Of a DNA stretch of 64,000 nucleotides, positions 42,086-50,682 are shown piece by piece (position 1 is the first letter of the stretch; the number at the start of each line of letters is the position of its first letter). Source of the stretch: UBA1181 sp045226255 (GTDB taxonomy: Bacteria; Bacteroidota; Bacteroidia; Bacteroidales; Paludibacteraceae); NCBI GenBank assembly GCA_045226255.1, contig JBGVCG010000036.1:3588-67587 (forward strand), in the 5' to 3' direction. The notes under the pieces were generated by a model. The model was not told where the DNA came from, did not search any database, and worked only from the letters and a program-made list of their open reading frames with translations. The translations under genes and the position numbers were made by a program.

Positions 42086-43108
42086 TTAAACACGCTTTGA
42101 CCAGACTCCATCGCGAACCGCATAGATTCGTTCGATGATGTCAACAACTTTTAAACCCTCCAACACATTGGTTGTGATGGAATTATCATTTTGTAAAGTA
42201 TCAATCACATTTTTTATGACCAAATGGTGGTTTTGGGCAGAACCCTTATACGCACCATAATCGTTCGGTGGATTGCTAGGCGCCAACTCAGGCATCTCGT
42301 AATCCTGCACATGGCAATAGACCACCTCGTTCATGTACTGACCAGCCACCTTAACCGTTCCCTTTTCACCGACGATAGTGATGCTGCTCTCCAGGTTGGT
42401 GTCCCACACAGCGGTGGAATAATTCAAGCAACCCATGCCACCGTTCATGAAGTCGAACGTGACAACCCCGCTATCCTCAAAATCGGTCAGATCCTTATGC
42501 GAGAAATCGTTGAAATGTCCGGTGATGTTCGTAATATCACCAAATAGCCAATACATGATATCGATGAAATGGGAAAATTGGGTGAAGAGAGTCCCGCCAT
42601 CCAAGCGGCCATCCCCATGCCAATTCCCCTTCTTGTAATAACGCTCGTCACGGTTCCAGAAACAGTTCAACTGGACCATAAAGATTTTGCCCAGCCGTTT
42701 CTCCGTCACCATCTGTTTCAACCACACGGAAGGAGGAGAATAGCGGTTTTGCATCACGCAGAAGACCCTTTTGGAGACCTCCAAAGACTTACTAACCAGT
42801 TTCTCCGCATCCGCCTTGCTCAGTGCGATAGGTTTTTCGATAACCACATGATGCCTCGTTTCCAAGACCATCAACGCATAAGGAGCATGGAAGAAGTTCG
42901 GCGTGCAGATGTTCACCACATCGAACTGCAGCCCGGAAGCCAACAGATCCTCAATAGAGGAGAAATACGGAAGGTCATCCGTGAAATCCACCTTCTCCTT
43001 CGGCAAAACGTCACATACCGCCACCAATTCAGCCTCAGGATTCCTGCGGATCATCTCCGCATGGCGTTTCCCGATGTGGCCATATCCAACTACTGCAAAT
43101 CTAACCAT
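42086..43108 (-). CDS. Gfo/Idh/MocA oxidoreductase, WbpB/WlbA-like
   Basis: A 340-residue NAD-dependent dehydrogenase: 'VVGYGHIGKRHAEMIRRNP' (about 6-24, Rossmann loop), 'VVNICTPNFFHAPYALM' (about 64-80), 'HVVIEKPIALSKADAE' (about 87-102, EKP Lys) and 'RLDGGTLFTQFSHFIDIMYWLFG' (about 167-189, catalytic His). The closest known type is WbpB/WlbA, which oxidises C3 of UDP-N-acetylglucosaminuronate to a 3-keto sugar. The next gene is a WbpD-like acetyltransferase and a WbpE-like aminotransferase is at 45185, which supports a 3-acetamido-uronate or related sugar. Confidence 0.88.
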   Translation of the reverse strand: MVRFAVVGYGHIGKRHAEMIRRNPEAELVAVCDVLPKEKVDFTDDLPYFSSIEDLLASGLQFDVVNICTPNFFHAPYALMVLETRHHVVIEKPIALSKADAEKLVSKSLEVSKRVFCVMQNRYSPPSVWLKQMVTEKRLGKIFMVQLNCFWNRDERYYKKGNWHGDGRLDGGTLFTQFSHFIDIMYWLFGDITNITGHFNDFSHKDLTDFEDSGVVTFDFMNGGMGCLNYSTAVWDTNLESSITIVGEKGTVKVAGQYMNEVVYCHVQDYEMPELAPSNPPNDYGAYKGSAQNHHLVIKNVIDTLQNDNSITTNVLEGLKVVDIIERIYAVRDGVWSKRV

Positions 43109-43112
43109 GAAA

Positions 43113-43682
43113 TCAATCGATTTTTCTCACCATTCCATTCCTCAGTTCGTAAGAAGAATGCGTTTCCGGGCAAACAGCCTTCCCCGTTTCGTCAAAGGAC
43201 AAACGATGGCCATATTCGCTCACCCAGCCAATTTGTCTACCTGGATTACCAACCAGCAGGGCGAAAGGTTTGACATCCTTCGTCACCACCGTACCGGCAC
43301 CCACCATCGCATAAGCACCAATCTCAACGCCACAAACGACCGTCGCATTCGCACCAATCGAAGCCCCTTTCCTCACCAAAGTCGTTTTAAACTCAGACTT
43401 ACGGTTCACAAAGCTTCTCGGATTGATGACGTTAGTGAATACCATGGAAGGACCCAAAAACACATCGTCCTCACAAATAACGCCCGTATAGACAGACACG
43501 TTATTCTGGATTTTCACATTATTGCCGATTTTCACATCAGGTGAAACGACCACATTTTGCCCAATGTTGCAGTTGTCGCCAATGCGAGCACCAGACATGA
43601 CATGGGAAAAATGCCATATTTTTACGTTTTCACCTATCACGGAACCCTCGTCCACAACAGCGGTTTCATGAATAAAAGACAT
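43113..43682 (-). CDS. left-handed beta-helix acetyltransferase, WbpD/WlbB-like
   Basis: A 189-residue hexapeptide-repeat protein: repeated [LIV]-G-x4 turns such as 'VIGENVKIWHFSHV', 'IGDNCNIGQNVVV' and 'IGNNVKIQNNVSVY' from residue ~15, then 'IGANATVVCGVEIGAYAMV' and 'PFALLVGNPGRQIGWVSE', the end typical of WbpD/FdtC-type N-acetyltransferases. It should acetylate the 3-amino group of a nucleotide sugar. It is the first gene of the main polysaccharide operon, preceded by a leader of about 205 bases. Confidence 0.9.
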   Translation of the reverse strand: MSFIHETAVVDEGSVIGENVKIWHFSHVMSGARIGDNCNIGQNVVVSPDVKIGNNVKIQNNVSVYTGVICEDDVFLGPSMVFTNVINPRSFVNRKSEFKTTLVRKGASIGANATVVCGVEIGAYAMVGAGTVVTKDVKPFALLVGNPGRQIGWVSEYGHRLSFDETGKAVCPETHSSYELRNGMVRKID

Positions 43683-43853
43683 GTTATCGGATAAATTTTG
43701 GCAAAAACTTCGTTATCGTGAGTAACATGTAAGACAATACAAATCACTCATTCACAGACAATTAATAATATTTTCGGATATATCTCCAAATTTCACCCTA
43801 AAAAGAACTAAAATGAAACGAAGGAACACATACCCATATAAAAACACTTCCAT

Positions 43854-43879
43854 GGGTAGGGTGACAACTCACCCTACCC
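43854..43879 (-). promoter_or_regulatory. perfect 11-bp hairpin at the 5' end of the polysaccharide operon leader
   Basis: GGGTAGGGTGA and TCACCCTACCC pair fully around a CAAC loop (plus-strand reading). On the minus strand it begins roughly 8 bases after the predicted transcription start and is followed 8 bases later by TTTTT. It may be an attenuator, an mRNA-stabilising leader hairpin, or the terminator of the rmlB transcript. Confidence 0.6.
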
Positions 43880-43893
43880 CTAGAAGAAGTATG

Positions 43894-43924
43894 CAAATTT
43901 ACGACAAATCGATAACATTACAAA
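43894..43924 (-). promoter_or_regulatory. promoter of the main polysaccharide operon
   Basis: Minus strand: TTTG at 43924-43921, 19-base spacer, TAAATTTG at 43901-43894, a full consensus match about 212 bases ahead of the acetyltransferase ATG. Confidence 0.7.
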
Positions 43925-43984
43925 ACATATACTATGCTTTTTCCCCCCATTTTGCGAAGTCTATTCAAACAAATCGAAGGTCTT

Positions 43985-45127
43985 TTATCTACCCTTGTAC
44001 ATGTCCTCGTAATACTTCTCGTATTCACCGCTTGTGATATTATCCATCCACTCCTGGTTTTCGAGGTACCACTTCACCGTCTTTTCGATTCCCTCCTCAA
44101 ACTGCAGGCTTGGTTCCCAGCCCAATTCCCTCTGCAGTTTAGTAGAGTCAATGGCATAACGGGCATCGTGACCCAAACGGTCTGTCACGTAAGTAATCAG
44201 GTTCATATCCTCCCCTTCCTTACGACCCAACAAACGGTCTACCGTATTGATCACCACCTTGATGATATCGATGTTCTTCCACTCGTTGAAACCGCCGATA
44301 TTGTACGTTTCAGCCACCTTGCCCTTATGGAAAATCGTATCGATGGCACGGGCATGATCCTCAACGAAGAGCCAATCACGCACATTCTCTCCCTTACCAT
44401 ACACTGGCAACGGCTTTCTCTGACGTATGTTATTGATAAACAAAGGAATCAACTTCTCAGGGAACTGGTATGGACCATAATTGTTAGAGCAGTTCGTCAC
44501 AATGGTCGGCATTCCATATGTGTCATGGAAAGCGCGCACGAAGTGGTCGGATCCAGCCTTTGACGCCGAATACGGGGAATGTGGGGTATACTTGGTCGTC
44601 TCATAGAAGAAATCACTTCCATATGCCAAATGATGTTTAGAGCTGGAGGCTGTGGTCGAGAACGGAGGTTCTACACCCTCAGGATGATTCATCTGCAGAG
44701 CGCCATACACCTCATCGGTCGAGATATGATAGAAGAGCTTTCCCTCATACTTTTCAGGCAAAGACTCCCAATACGTTTTGGCAGCCTGCAAAAGGGAAAG
44801 GGTACCTAGGACATTCGTTTTCGCGAATGTGAACGGATCCTTGATTGAACGATCCACATGGCTTTCCGCCGCAAGATGGATGATTCCATCGATGTTTTCG
44901 GTCTGCATCAGGTCATAAAACGCCTCAATATCACAGATGTCCATCTTGACGAATTTATAATTCGGCTTATCCTCCACATCCTTCAGATTCGCCAAATTTC
45001 CCGCATAAGTCAGCTTATCTAAGTTAATAATCTTATAATCAGGATATTTATTCACAAACAATCGAACAACGTGAGAACCGATGAAACCAGCACCGCCCGT
45101 AATCACAATACTTCTCTTAAAAGCCAT
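43985..45127 (-). CDS. rmlB: dTDP-glucose 4,6-dehydratase
   Basis: A 380-residue short-chain dehydrogenase making dTDP-4-keto-6-deoxy-glucose. Motifs: 'ITGGAGFIGSHVVRLFVN' (about 9-26), 'HLAAESHVDRSI' (about 84-95), 'STDEVYGAL' (about 136-144, catalytic Asp/Glu) and 'YSASKAGSDHFVRA' (about 187-200, Tyr and Lys), then 'NCSNNYGPYQFPEKLIPL'. Its partners rmlA, rmlC and rmlD are not in the window, so they lie elsewhere or the keto sugar goes to another product. It is downstream of the DegT gene with a 57-base gap. Confidence 0.95.
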   Translation of the reverse strand: MAFKRSIVITGGAGFIGSHVVRLFVNKYPDYKIINLDKLTYAGNLANLKDVEDKPNYKFVKMDICDIEAFYDLMQTENIDGIIHLAAESHVDRSIKDPFTFAKTNVLGTLSLLQAAKTYWESLPEKYEGKLFYHISTDEVYGALQMNHPEGVEPPFSTTASSSKHHLAYGSDFFYETTKYTPHSPYSASKAGSDHFVRAFHDTYGMPTIVTNCSNNYGPYQFPEKLIPLFINNIRQRKPLPVYGKGENVRDWLFVEDHARAIDTIFHKGKVAETYNIGGFNEWKNIDIIKVVINTVDRLLGRKEGEDMNLITYVTDRLGHDARYAIDSTKLQRELGWEPSLQFEEGIEKTVKWYLENQEWMDNITSGEYEKYYEDMYKGR

Positions 45128-45184
45128 ATTCTCTCTAAACTATTAATTAAAATTCATTATAAACATCTCATAAAAAGCCCCTTA

Positions 45185-46318
45185 TCATTTATCAGAGAAG
45201 AAAGCATGTATCTTATCCACAATAAACGTCAGGACATTCTCCTTCAACTCCGAATGCATCGGCAAAGACAACACAACCTTCGACAGATGCTCCGCTACGG
45301 GGAAATCCCCCTCCTTGTAACGCACATCCGCATAAGCCTTTTGCAAATGTAATGGAATTGGATAATATATCATAGAAGAAATACCGTTCTCCCTCAAAAA
45401 ATTTTGAAGGGCATCCCTCTTTTCCGCTGGCACCTGAATCGTGTACTGGTGGTACGAATGGGTGGAGCGGGAGGCCTTACAAGGAATAACAATCTGAGGT
45501 ACGTCCGACAACGCCGCATCATAAAAAGCAGCCGCTGCACGACGATTGGTGACATACTCGTCCAAATGCTTCAGTTTCACGTCCAACACAGCCGCTTGGA
45601 TACTATCCAGTCGAGAATTCACCCCCACCCGATCATGATGATAACGCACCGTCATTCCATGGTTAGCGATAGATCGGGCGATGGCTGCCAATTCGTCATC
45701 ATCCGTAAACAACGCACCCCCATCTCCGAAGCAGCCCAAGTTCTTGGAAGGGAAGAAGGAAGTGCAACCAATATGACCCATACAACCCGATTTTTTCACG
45801 ATTCCATCGGAAAAATGATAATCCGAACCGATGGATTGGCAGGCATCCTCCACAACAAAAAGGTGATATTTCTCCGCCAATTTGAGGATAGCTTCCATAT
45901 CCGCGTTCTGACCGAAGAGATGAACGGGCACCACCGCCTTCGTTTTGGGTGTGATGGCCTTTTCGACAGCCTCGGCCGTCATACAGAAAGTACGTGGGTC
46001 GACATCCACGACAACAGGCGTCAGTCCCAACAAGGCAACAACCTCAGCAGTAGCGATAAACGTGAAAGTAGGCGTAATAACCTCATCCCCAGGGCGTAAA
46101 CCAAGAGTCATCAGTGCGATTTGTAACGCATCCGTTCCATTGCCCACCGGAACGACATGTTTTATACCCAGATACTCCTCAAAGTGGTCTTGGAAACGGG
46201 ACACGGACTCTCCCCTAACGAAAGCGGTCGAATCCAATACATCCTGAATGGCCGTATCCACCTCGTCCTTTATTTTCAAGTACTGACTTTTCAAGTCAAC
46301 CATGGGAATCTGTTCCAT
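45185..46318 (-). CDS. DegT/DnrJ/EryC1 sugar aminotransferase, WbpE-like
   Basis: A 377-residue PLP enzyme: 'VPVGNGTDALQIALMTLGL' (about 55-73), 'FVVEDACQSIGSDY' (about 153-166, pyridine-binding Asp), and the Schiff-base Lys in 'TSFFPSKNLGCFGDGGALFT' (about 185-204). 'GVNSRLDSIQAAVL' also fits. WbpE/WlbC-type members aminate the 3-keto-uronate made by a WbpB-type dehydrogenase, both of which fit the neighbouring operon; a role on a dTDP-keto sugar from rmlB is the alternative. It reads into rmlB and is 64 bases downstream of truA, so co-transcription with truA is possible. Confidence 0.9.
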   Translation of the reverse strand: MEQIPMVDLKSQYLKIKDEVDTAIQDVLDSTAFVRGESVSRFQDHFEEYLGIKHVVPVGNGTDALQIALMTLGLRPGDEVITPTFTFIATAEVVALLGLTPVVVDVDPRTFCMTAEAVEKAITPKTKAVVPVHLFGQNADMEAILKLAEKYHLFVVEDACQSIGSDYHFSDGIVKKSGCMGHIGCTSFFPSKNLGCFGDGGALFTDDDELAAIARSIANHGMTVRYHHDRVGVNSRLDSIQAAVLDVKLKHLDEYVTNRRAAAAFYDAALSDVPQIVIPCKASRSTHSYHQYTIQVPAEKRDALQNFLRENGISSMIYYPIPLHLQKAYADVRYKEGDFPVAEHLSKVVLSLPMHSELKENVLTFIVDKIHAFFSDK

Positions 46319-46382
46319 AAGCGAAGTATTTAGGCAATTTACAATAAATCAGTGCAATAATGCAGGGGAATATCACCCGTCA

Positions 46383-47111
46383 TCAGTACGCTACATCACA
46401 CAAGAAGAGACCTTCCGCAGGGGCGGAGGTACCAGCCGAGCAACGATTTTTCTCCTCGATGATGCGTCTGAAGCCATTCACATCCAGTTTACCCTTCCCC
46501 ACTTCCAGCATAGTACCAACGATAGCCCTCACCATATTCCGGAGAAAGCGGTCAGCTTGGATAGTGAACACGAGGCAATCCTCCTCAAAGTTCCACTCCG
46601 CCCGCATAATCTTGCAATTGTTGGTCTTCACATCCGTATGAACCTTGCTGAAGCTGGTGAAATCAGTATAATCGAAGAGCGTTTTAGCCGCCTCATTCAT
46701 CCGATCCACATCAAGTGGGAAGGTCATTTTAGCGGATAAATCGCTCAAAAAAGGATTTTTCCTTCTGGAAATGTAATACTTGTACGTTCTCGATTTAGCG
46801 TCGAAACGAGCGTGGAAATCATCCGCCACCCTTTTCACGTCATATACGGATATATCACAAGGCAAGATGCTATTCAATTTATTCGCAAGAGAATCAAAAT
46901 CAGCGATTTCACCGTCAAAATCGAAATGGGCAAACATCCGTTTAGCATGGACACCCGCATCAGTTCTTCCCGCACCCACCAACTCAATCTCCTTACGCAA
47001 GACCAAAGAAAGAGAGGAAGTGAGGACAGACTGGACGGTCACCTCATTTGGTTGGATTTGCCATCCATGATAATTAGTTCCCTTATATGAAAAACATATC
47101 AAGTAACGCAT
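46383..47111 (-). CDS. truA: tRNA pseudouridine(38-40) synthase
   Basis: A 242-residue enzyme that isomerises uridines 38-40 in the tRNA anticodon arm. 'FSYKGTNYHGWQIQPNEVTV' near the start, the catalytic Asp in 'ELVGAGRTDAGVHAKRM' (about 44-60), and 'FRIRADRFLRNMVR'-type motif seen here as 'IQADRFLRNMVRAIVGTMLEVG' split around 195-215. The ATG at 47111 (MRYLICFSYKG) matches relatives; an ATG at 47138 would add nine residues and overlap the dapA stop. Confidence 0.95.
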   Translation of the reverse strand: MRYLICFSYKGTNYHGWQIQPNEVTVQSVLTSSLSLVLRKEIELVGAGRTDAGVHAKRMFAHFDFDGEIADFDSLANKLNSILPCDISVYDVKRVADDFHARFDAKSRTYKYYISRRKNPFLSDLSAKMTFPLDVDRMNEAAKTLFDYTDFTSFSKVHTDVKTNNCKIMRAEWNFEEDCLVFTIQADRFLRNMVRAIVGTMLEVGKGKLDVNGFRRIIEEKNRCSAGTSAPAEGLFLCDVAY

Positions 47112-47131
47112 GGAAAAATCCGATGGAAACG

Positions 47132-48025
47132 CTAACATTTGATATTCAATCCGTTCAATACCTCGCGGATTTTATCGTAGGTCACCATACGAGTCGGCAC
47201 AAGCGGCAAACGAAGTTTATTCTGGATATAACCCATCAATGAAAGCATACACTTGGCACCCGCCGGATTACCATCCACGAACAAGAGGTCGAAAAGGTCC
47301 GTGAACTTCTGGTGGATCTGTCTAGCGGACTCGTAATCCCCTTGCAATGAGAGTCTAACCATTCGGCCGAACTCCTTAGGGAAAGCGTTTCCGATGACAG
47401 AGATAACACCTTGGGCACCCATTGTGATCAACGGATAGGTGATGCCATCATCGCCCGATATGACTATGAAGTCCTTCGGCTTTTTCTTGATGATGTCATT
47501 GATTTGGTCCATATTACCACTCGCCTCCTTGACAGCGATGATCTTATCGAACTCACGGGCCAAACGGATAGTTGTATCAACCTGCATGTTGACACCCGTC
47601 CTACCCGGAATGTTATACATGATGACCGGCACGGGAGAAGCCTCCGCGATCGCCTTATAATGCTGATATATACCCTCTTGGGAAGGTTTGTTATAATAAG
47701 GCACAACGGAAAGGATCGCATCAATGCCGGTGAAATCGTCGTTTTTAAGCTTTTCGACAACCGCCCTGGTGCAATTACCACCCAAGCCCAATACAATAGG
47801 CACTGAGCCCTTCACCTTATTTTGCACAAATCGAATGATAGTTTTTTTCTCATCATCAGTCAATGTCGGCGTTTCAGCCGTAGTACCCAACACGACCAAA
47901 TAGTCGATTCCGTTCTGCAACTGATAGTCTAACAACCTACCTAGCGCATCAAAATCGACACTCTCATCTTCCTTGAATGGGGTTATCAAAGCGATTCCCA
48001 ATCCTGTAAACTTCGTCTGTACCAT
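47132..48025 (-). CDS. dapA: 4-hydroxy-tetrahydrodipicolinate synthase
   Basis: A 297-residue TIM-barrel lyase that condenses pyruvate with aspartate semialdehyde in lysine and diaminopimelate synthesis. 'LGTTAETPTLTDDEK' (about 46-60), 'VVPYYNKPSQEGIYQHY' (about 106-122), 'MYNIPGRTGVNM' (catalytic Tyr near 136) and the Schiff-base Lys in 'IIAVKEASGNMDQI' (about 162-175). Length and motifs are complete. It ends 20 bases before the truA ATG. Confidence 0.96.
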   Translation of the reverse strand: MVQTKFTGLGIALITPFKEDESVDFDALGRLLDYQLQNGIDYLVVLGTTAETPTLTDDEKKTIIRFVQNKVKGSVPIVLGLGGNCTRAVVEKLKNDDFTGIDAILSVVPYYNKPSQEGIYQHYKAIAEASPVPVIMYNIPGRTGVNMQVDTTIRLAREFDKIIAVKEASGNMDQINDIIKKKPKDFIVISGDDGITYPLITMGAQGVISVIGNAFPKEFGRMVRLSLQGDYESARQIHQKFTDLFDLLFVDGNPAGAKCMLSLMGYIQNKLRLPLVPTRMVTYDKIREVLNGLNIKC

Positions 48026-48068
48026 AGACTATCACAAAACTTTCCTTTCGGGCGCGAAGATAACAAAA

Positions 48069-48614
48069 TTATGCCTTTGTCCCTATCGTCTTAAGGTAAA
48101 ATAATATTTGTTCCAACAATTGTTCTTCTGTCGGATTGCCCTGCATGGACATCCGCAAATCATAGAAATCGAAGAATGGCTTATCCATACCACACTTACA
48201 ATGGGCGAAAGAGATAGATGCCAGGAACTTAAGTGGCAAGGATTCCTTCCGCGTCAGGTCAATCAGAACATCATACTGGACGGAAACAAACTTCCCCGTT
48301 ATGATATTATTCGGTTTCTCCAAGAAGGAGATGGATTTCGTATCGAAAAAGAAAACTTTCTCGGAATCACCCGTACGTGGGTCATATTTAGGGATCATGC
48401 ACCAAATTTTCGCCTTTTTATCGGAAACCATCTGATACAGTTTCGACAACTTAGCATGGTTAATATGCTCAGCGTCCATCAAGAGGACAACGCTCTTCAC
48501 GTCATTCCAATTGATAAACTTTTTTTCACGAGGTTGCTTCGCCTTTTTGACGAAAGACTTGGCGCAACTTTCGATGTATTTCCTTTTCAGTTCAAAAAAC
48601 ATGAGTCCCTTCAT
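48069..48614 (-). CDS. conserved Bacteroidota protein (DUF6913-like)
   Basis: A 181-residue soluble protein with a basic N-terminus, then 'VLLMDAEHINHAKLSKLYQMV', 'DTKSISFLEKPN', and 'FVSVQYDVLIDLTRKESLPLKFLASIS' in parts. The pattern resembles a family I recall as DUF6913, of unknown function, found next to dapA or ligA in Bacteroidota. The start is an ATG at 48614, or 48602; the frame continues upstream only to a TTG that overlaps the -7 box. Function unknown. Confidence 0.75.
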   Translation of the reverse strand: MKGLMFFELKRKYIESCAKSFVKKAKQPREKKFINWNDVKSVVLLMDAEHINHAKLSKLYQMVSDKKAKIWCMIPKYDPRTGDSEKVFFFDTKSISFLEKPNNIITGKFVSVQYDVLIDLTRKESLPLKFLASISFAHCKCGMDKPFFDFYDLRMSMQGNPTEEQLLEQILFYLKTIGTKA

Positions 48615-48638
48615 TAATACGTCCGAACAACGGATGTG

Positions 48639-48667
48639 CAAATATAGTCATTTTCAGACTTCCGCAA
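48639..48667 (-). promoter_or_regulatory. promoter ahead of the DUF6913-like gene and dapA-truA
   Basis: Minus strand: TTG at 48667-48665, 18-base spacer, TATATTTG at 48646-48639, 24 bases before the ATG at 48614; the -33 part lies in the end of ligA. Confidence 0.55.
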
Positions 48668-50657
48668 TCATTTTTTCGAAATCAGACTCCGAAATCATCT
48701 TAATATTTAACTTCTGAGCCTTTTCCAGCTTAGCGGGACCCATATTCGCGCCCGCCAAAAGATAATCTGTTTTCGAGGATATGGAAGAGACATTTTTGCC
48801 ACCATGACGTTCGATAAGTTCCTTGAGCTCATCCCTCGAATGGCGCTCAAATGTTCCACTGATTACGAAACTCTTTCCTCCCAGAGAGTCGCTCAAGCGA
48901 TTTTCCTCGTCCTTCATCGCAAATTGGAGTCCAGCCTCTTTCAGACGGTTGACAAAAGCCACATTTTTAGGATTACGGAAATAATCCATGATGCTCAAAG
49001 CGATACGATCACCGATTTCATCGACCTGCACCAACCTATCGAAGTTGGCCGTTTCGATCTCCTCTATGCAACGCAGCTCGGTCACCAACTTCTTAGCGGT
49101 CGTAGCCCCCACATAACGTATACCCAGGGCGAATAAAACACGGTCGAAAGGCACATTTTTAGAATCGGCGATACTATCCACCAGATTCTTAGCGCTTTGA
49201 GCACCCCATCTCTCCAAACCGGAAAGATCAGTCTCCTTCAACGAATAAAAGTCCGACGAATCCTTCAACAGACCCTTTTTATAGAAATAATCGATGCTTT
49301 CCTCGCCGATGTTGATGTTCATCGCCTTACGGCTAACGAAATGCTCCATCTTCCCTTTGATTTGAGGCGGACAAGCCTCATCGTTAGGACAGTAATGGGC
49401 GGCTTCCCCCTCCATGCGAACCAACTTGGCGCCACATTCAGGGCAGACATCCACAAAAAGAGCCTTTTCACCGCTATTTGACCGCGCATCCATATCAACT
49501 CCAACAATCTTAGGGATGATTTCACCGCCTTTTTCGACGTAAACCATATCCCCTATATGAAGGTCAAGACTCTCGATGAAATCGGCATTATGCAAAGAGG
49601 CACGCTTCACAACCGTTCCAGACAACTGGACAGGGTCCAAATTAGCGACAGGCGTAATCGCACCTGTTCTACCCACCTGATAAGAGATAGAGTTCAGTCG
49701 GGTACAAGCCCGCTCCGCCTGGAATTTATAGGCAATGGCCCACCTAGGGGTTTTGGATGTATATCCCAACTCCTTTTGCTGAGCTATAGAATTGACTTTC
49801 AAAACAATACCATCAGTCGCCACGGGAAGGTTTTTCCGCTCGACATCCCAATAGTTAATGAAATCGAACACCTCCTGCAAGGTACGGCACTTACGCATGG
49901 CGTCCGATACCTTGAAGCCCCATGATTTGGCGGCTTGTAAATTATCGTAGTGAGTATCCGCAGGCAATTCCTCACCCAACAGATAGTAGAGGTAAGAATC
50001 CAGCTTACGTTCCGCCACGATTTTGGAGTTCTGCAGTTTCAAGGAACCAGAAGCGGCATTCCTAGGGTTAGCGAACAATGGCTCCTCTTGCTCCGCCCGC
50101 TTACGGTTCAATTCCTCGAAAGAAGCCCAAGGCATGAGGATTTCACCGCGGATCTCGAAATTAGCAGGGTATCCCTCACCAGACAACACCAGAGGAATTG
50201 TACGAATCGTCCGAACATTTTCGGTCACATCATCTCCCTTTTCACCGTCACCACGGGTCACCGCGCGCACAAGTCTTCCCTCCTCATAGACCAAAGAGAT
50301 GGAGGTGCCATCATACTTCAACTCACAGACAATCTCAAACGGCGCACCCCCCAAACCACGATTGACGCGGTCGAAGAAATCCGCCACCTCAGATTGAGAA
50401 TAGGTGTTGCCCAAAGAGAGCATCGGATATTGGTGTTTTACCTGCTTAAACTCGATGGAAAGGTCACTTCCCACACGTCGGGAAGGAGAATTAGGGTCAT
50501 CCAGCTCGGGATGGAGAGCCTCCAAATCCTGCAACTCCCTCATCTTTTGGTCAAACTCAAAATCAGAGATTGTAGGGTTAGACAAGACATAATAGTCATA
50601 GTTGTGACGATTCAACTCCTCACGTAATGACAATATACGTTGCTGCTCAGCATTCAT
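48654..50657 (-). CDS. ligA: NAD-dependent DNA ligase
   Basis: A complete 667-residue ligase. In order: helical NAD-binding N-terminus with 'YDYYVLSNPTISDFEFDQKM' (about 20-39), the adenylated Lys in 'CELKYDGTSISLVYEEG' (about 116-132), OB fold, a Cys4 zinc finger ('CPECGAKLV' and 'CPNDEACPPQ', about 405-432), helix-hairpin-helix repeats, and a C-terminal BRCT domain from ~590 ('FVISGTFERHSRDELKELIERHGG'-type, in parts). Joins Okazaki fragments using NAD. It starts 25 bases after the porin stop. Confidence 0.97.
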   Translation of the reverse strand: MNAEQQRILSLREELNRHNYDYYVLSNPTISDFEFDQKMRELQDLEALHPELDDPNSPSRRVGSDLSIEFKQVKHQYPMLSLGNTYSQSEVADFFDRVNRGLGGAPFEIVCELKYDGTSISLVYEEGRLVRAVTRGDGEKGDDVTENVRTIRTIPLVLSGEGYPANFEIRGEILMPWASFEELNRKRAEQEEPLFANPRNAASGSLKLQNSKIVAERKLDSYLYYLLGEELPADTHYDNLQAAKSWGFKVSDAMRKCRTLQEVFDFINYWDVERKNLPVATDGIVLKVNSIAQQKELGYTSKTPRWAIAYKFQAERACTRLNSISYQVGRTGAITPVANLDPVQLSGTVVKRASLHNADFIESLDLHIGDMVYVEKGGEIIPKIVGVDMDARSNSGEKALFVDVCPECGAKLVRMEGEAAHYCPNDEACPPQIKGKMEHFVSRKAMNINIGEESIDYFYKKGLLKDSSDFYSLKETDLSGLERWGAQSAKNLVDSIADSKNVPFDRVLFALGIRYVGATTAKKLVTELRCIEEIETANFDRLVQVDEIGDRIALSIMDYFRNPKNVAFVNRLKEAGLQFAMKDEENRLSDSLGGKSFVISGTFERHSRDELKELIERHGGKNVSSISSKTDYLLAGANMGPAKLEKAQKLNIKMISESDFEKMIAEV

Positions 50658-50682
50658 AGATATCCTCCCAAATCAAAAAGAA

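Larger units (their letters stand above)
43683..43984. other. leader/intergenic region of the polysaccharide operon
   Basis: This 302-base AT-rich region between rmlB and the acetyltransferase gene holds a consensus promoter (43894-43924) and a perfect hairpin (43854-43879). No open frame of note, and no UpxY-like antiterminator gene. The rest, the untranslated leader, shows no further strong structure by eye. Confidence 0.6.

Noticed and set aside
43683..43984. Search for a UpxY-like antiterminator or small regulatory gene in the leader
   Set aside because: No frame of suitable length or motif is present on either strand.
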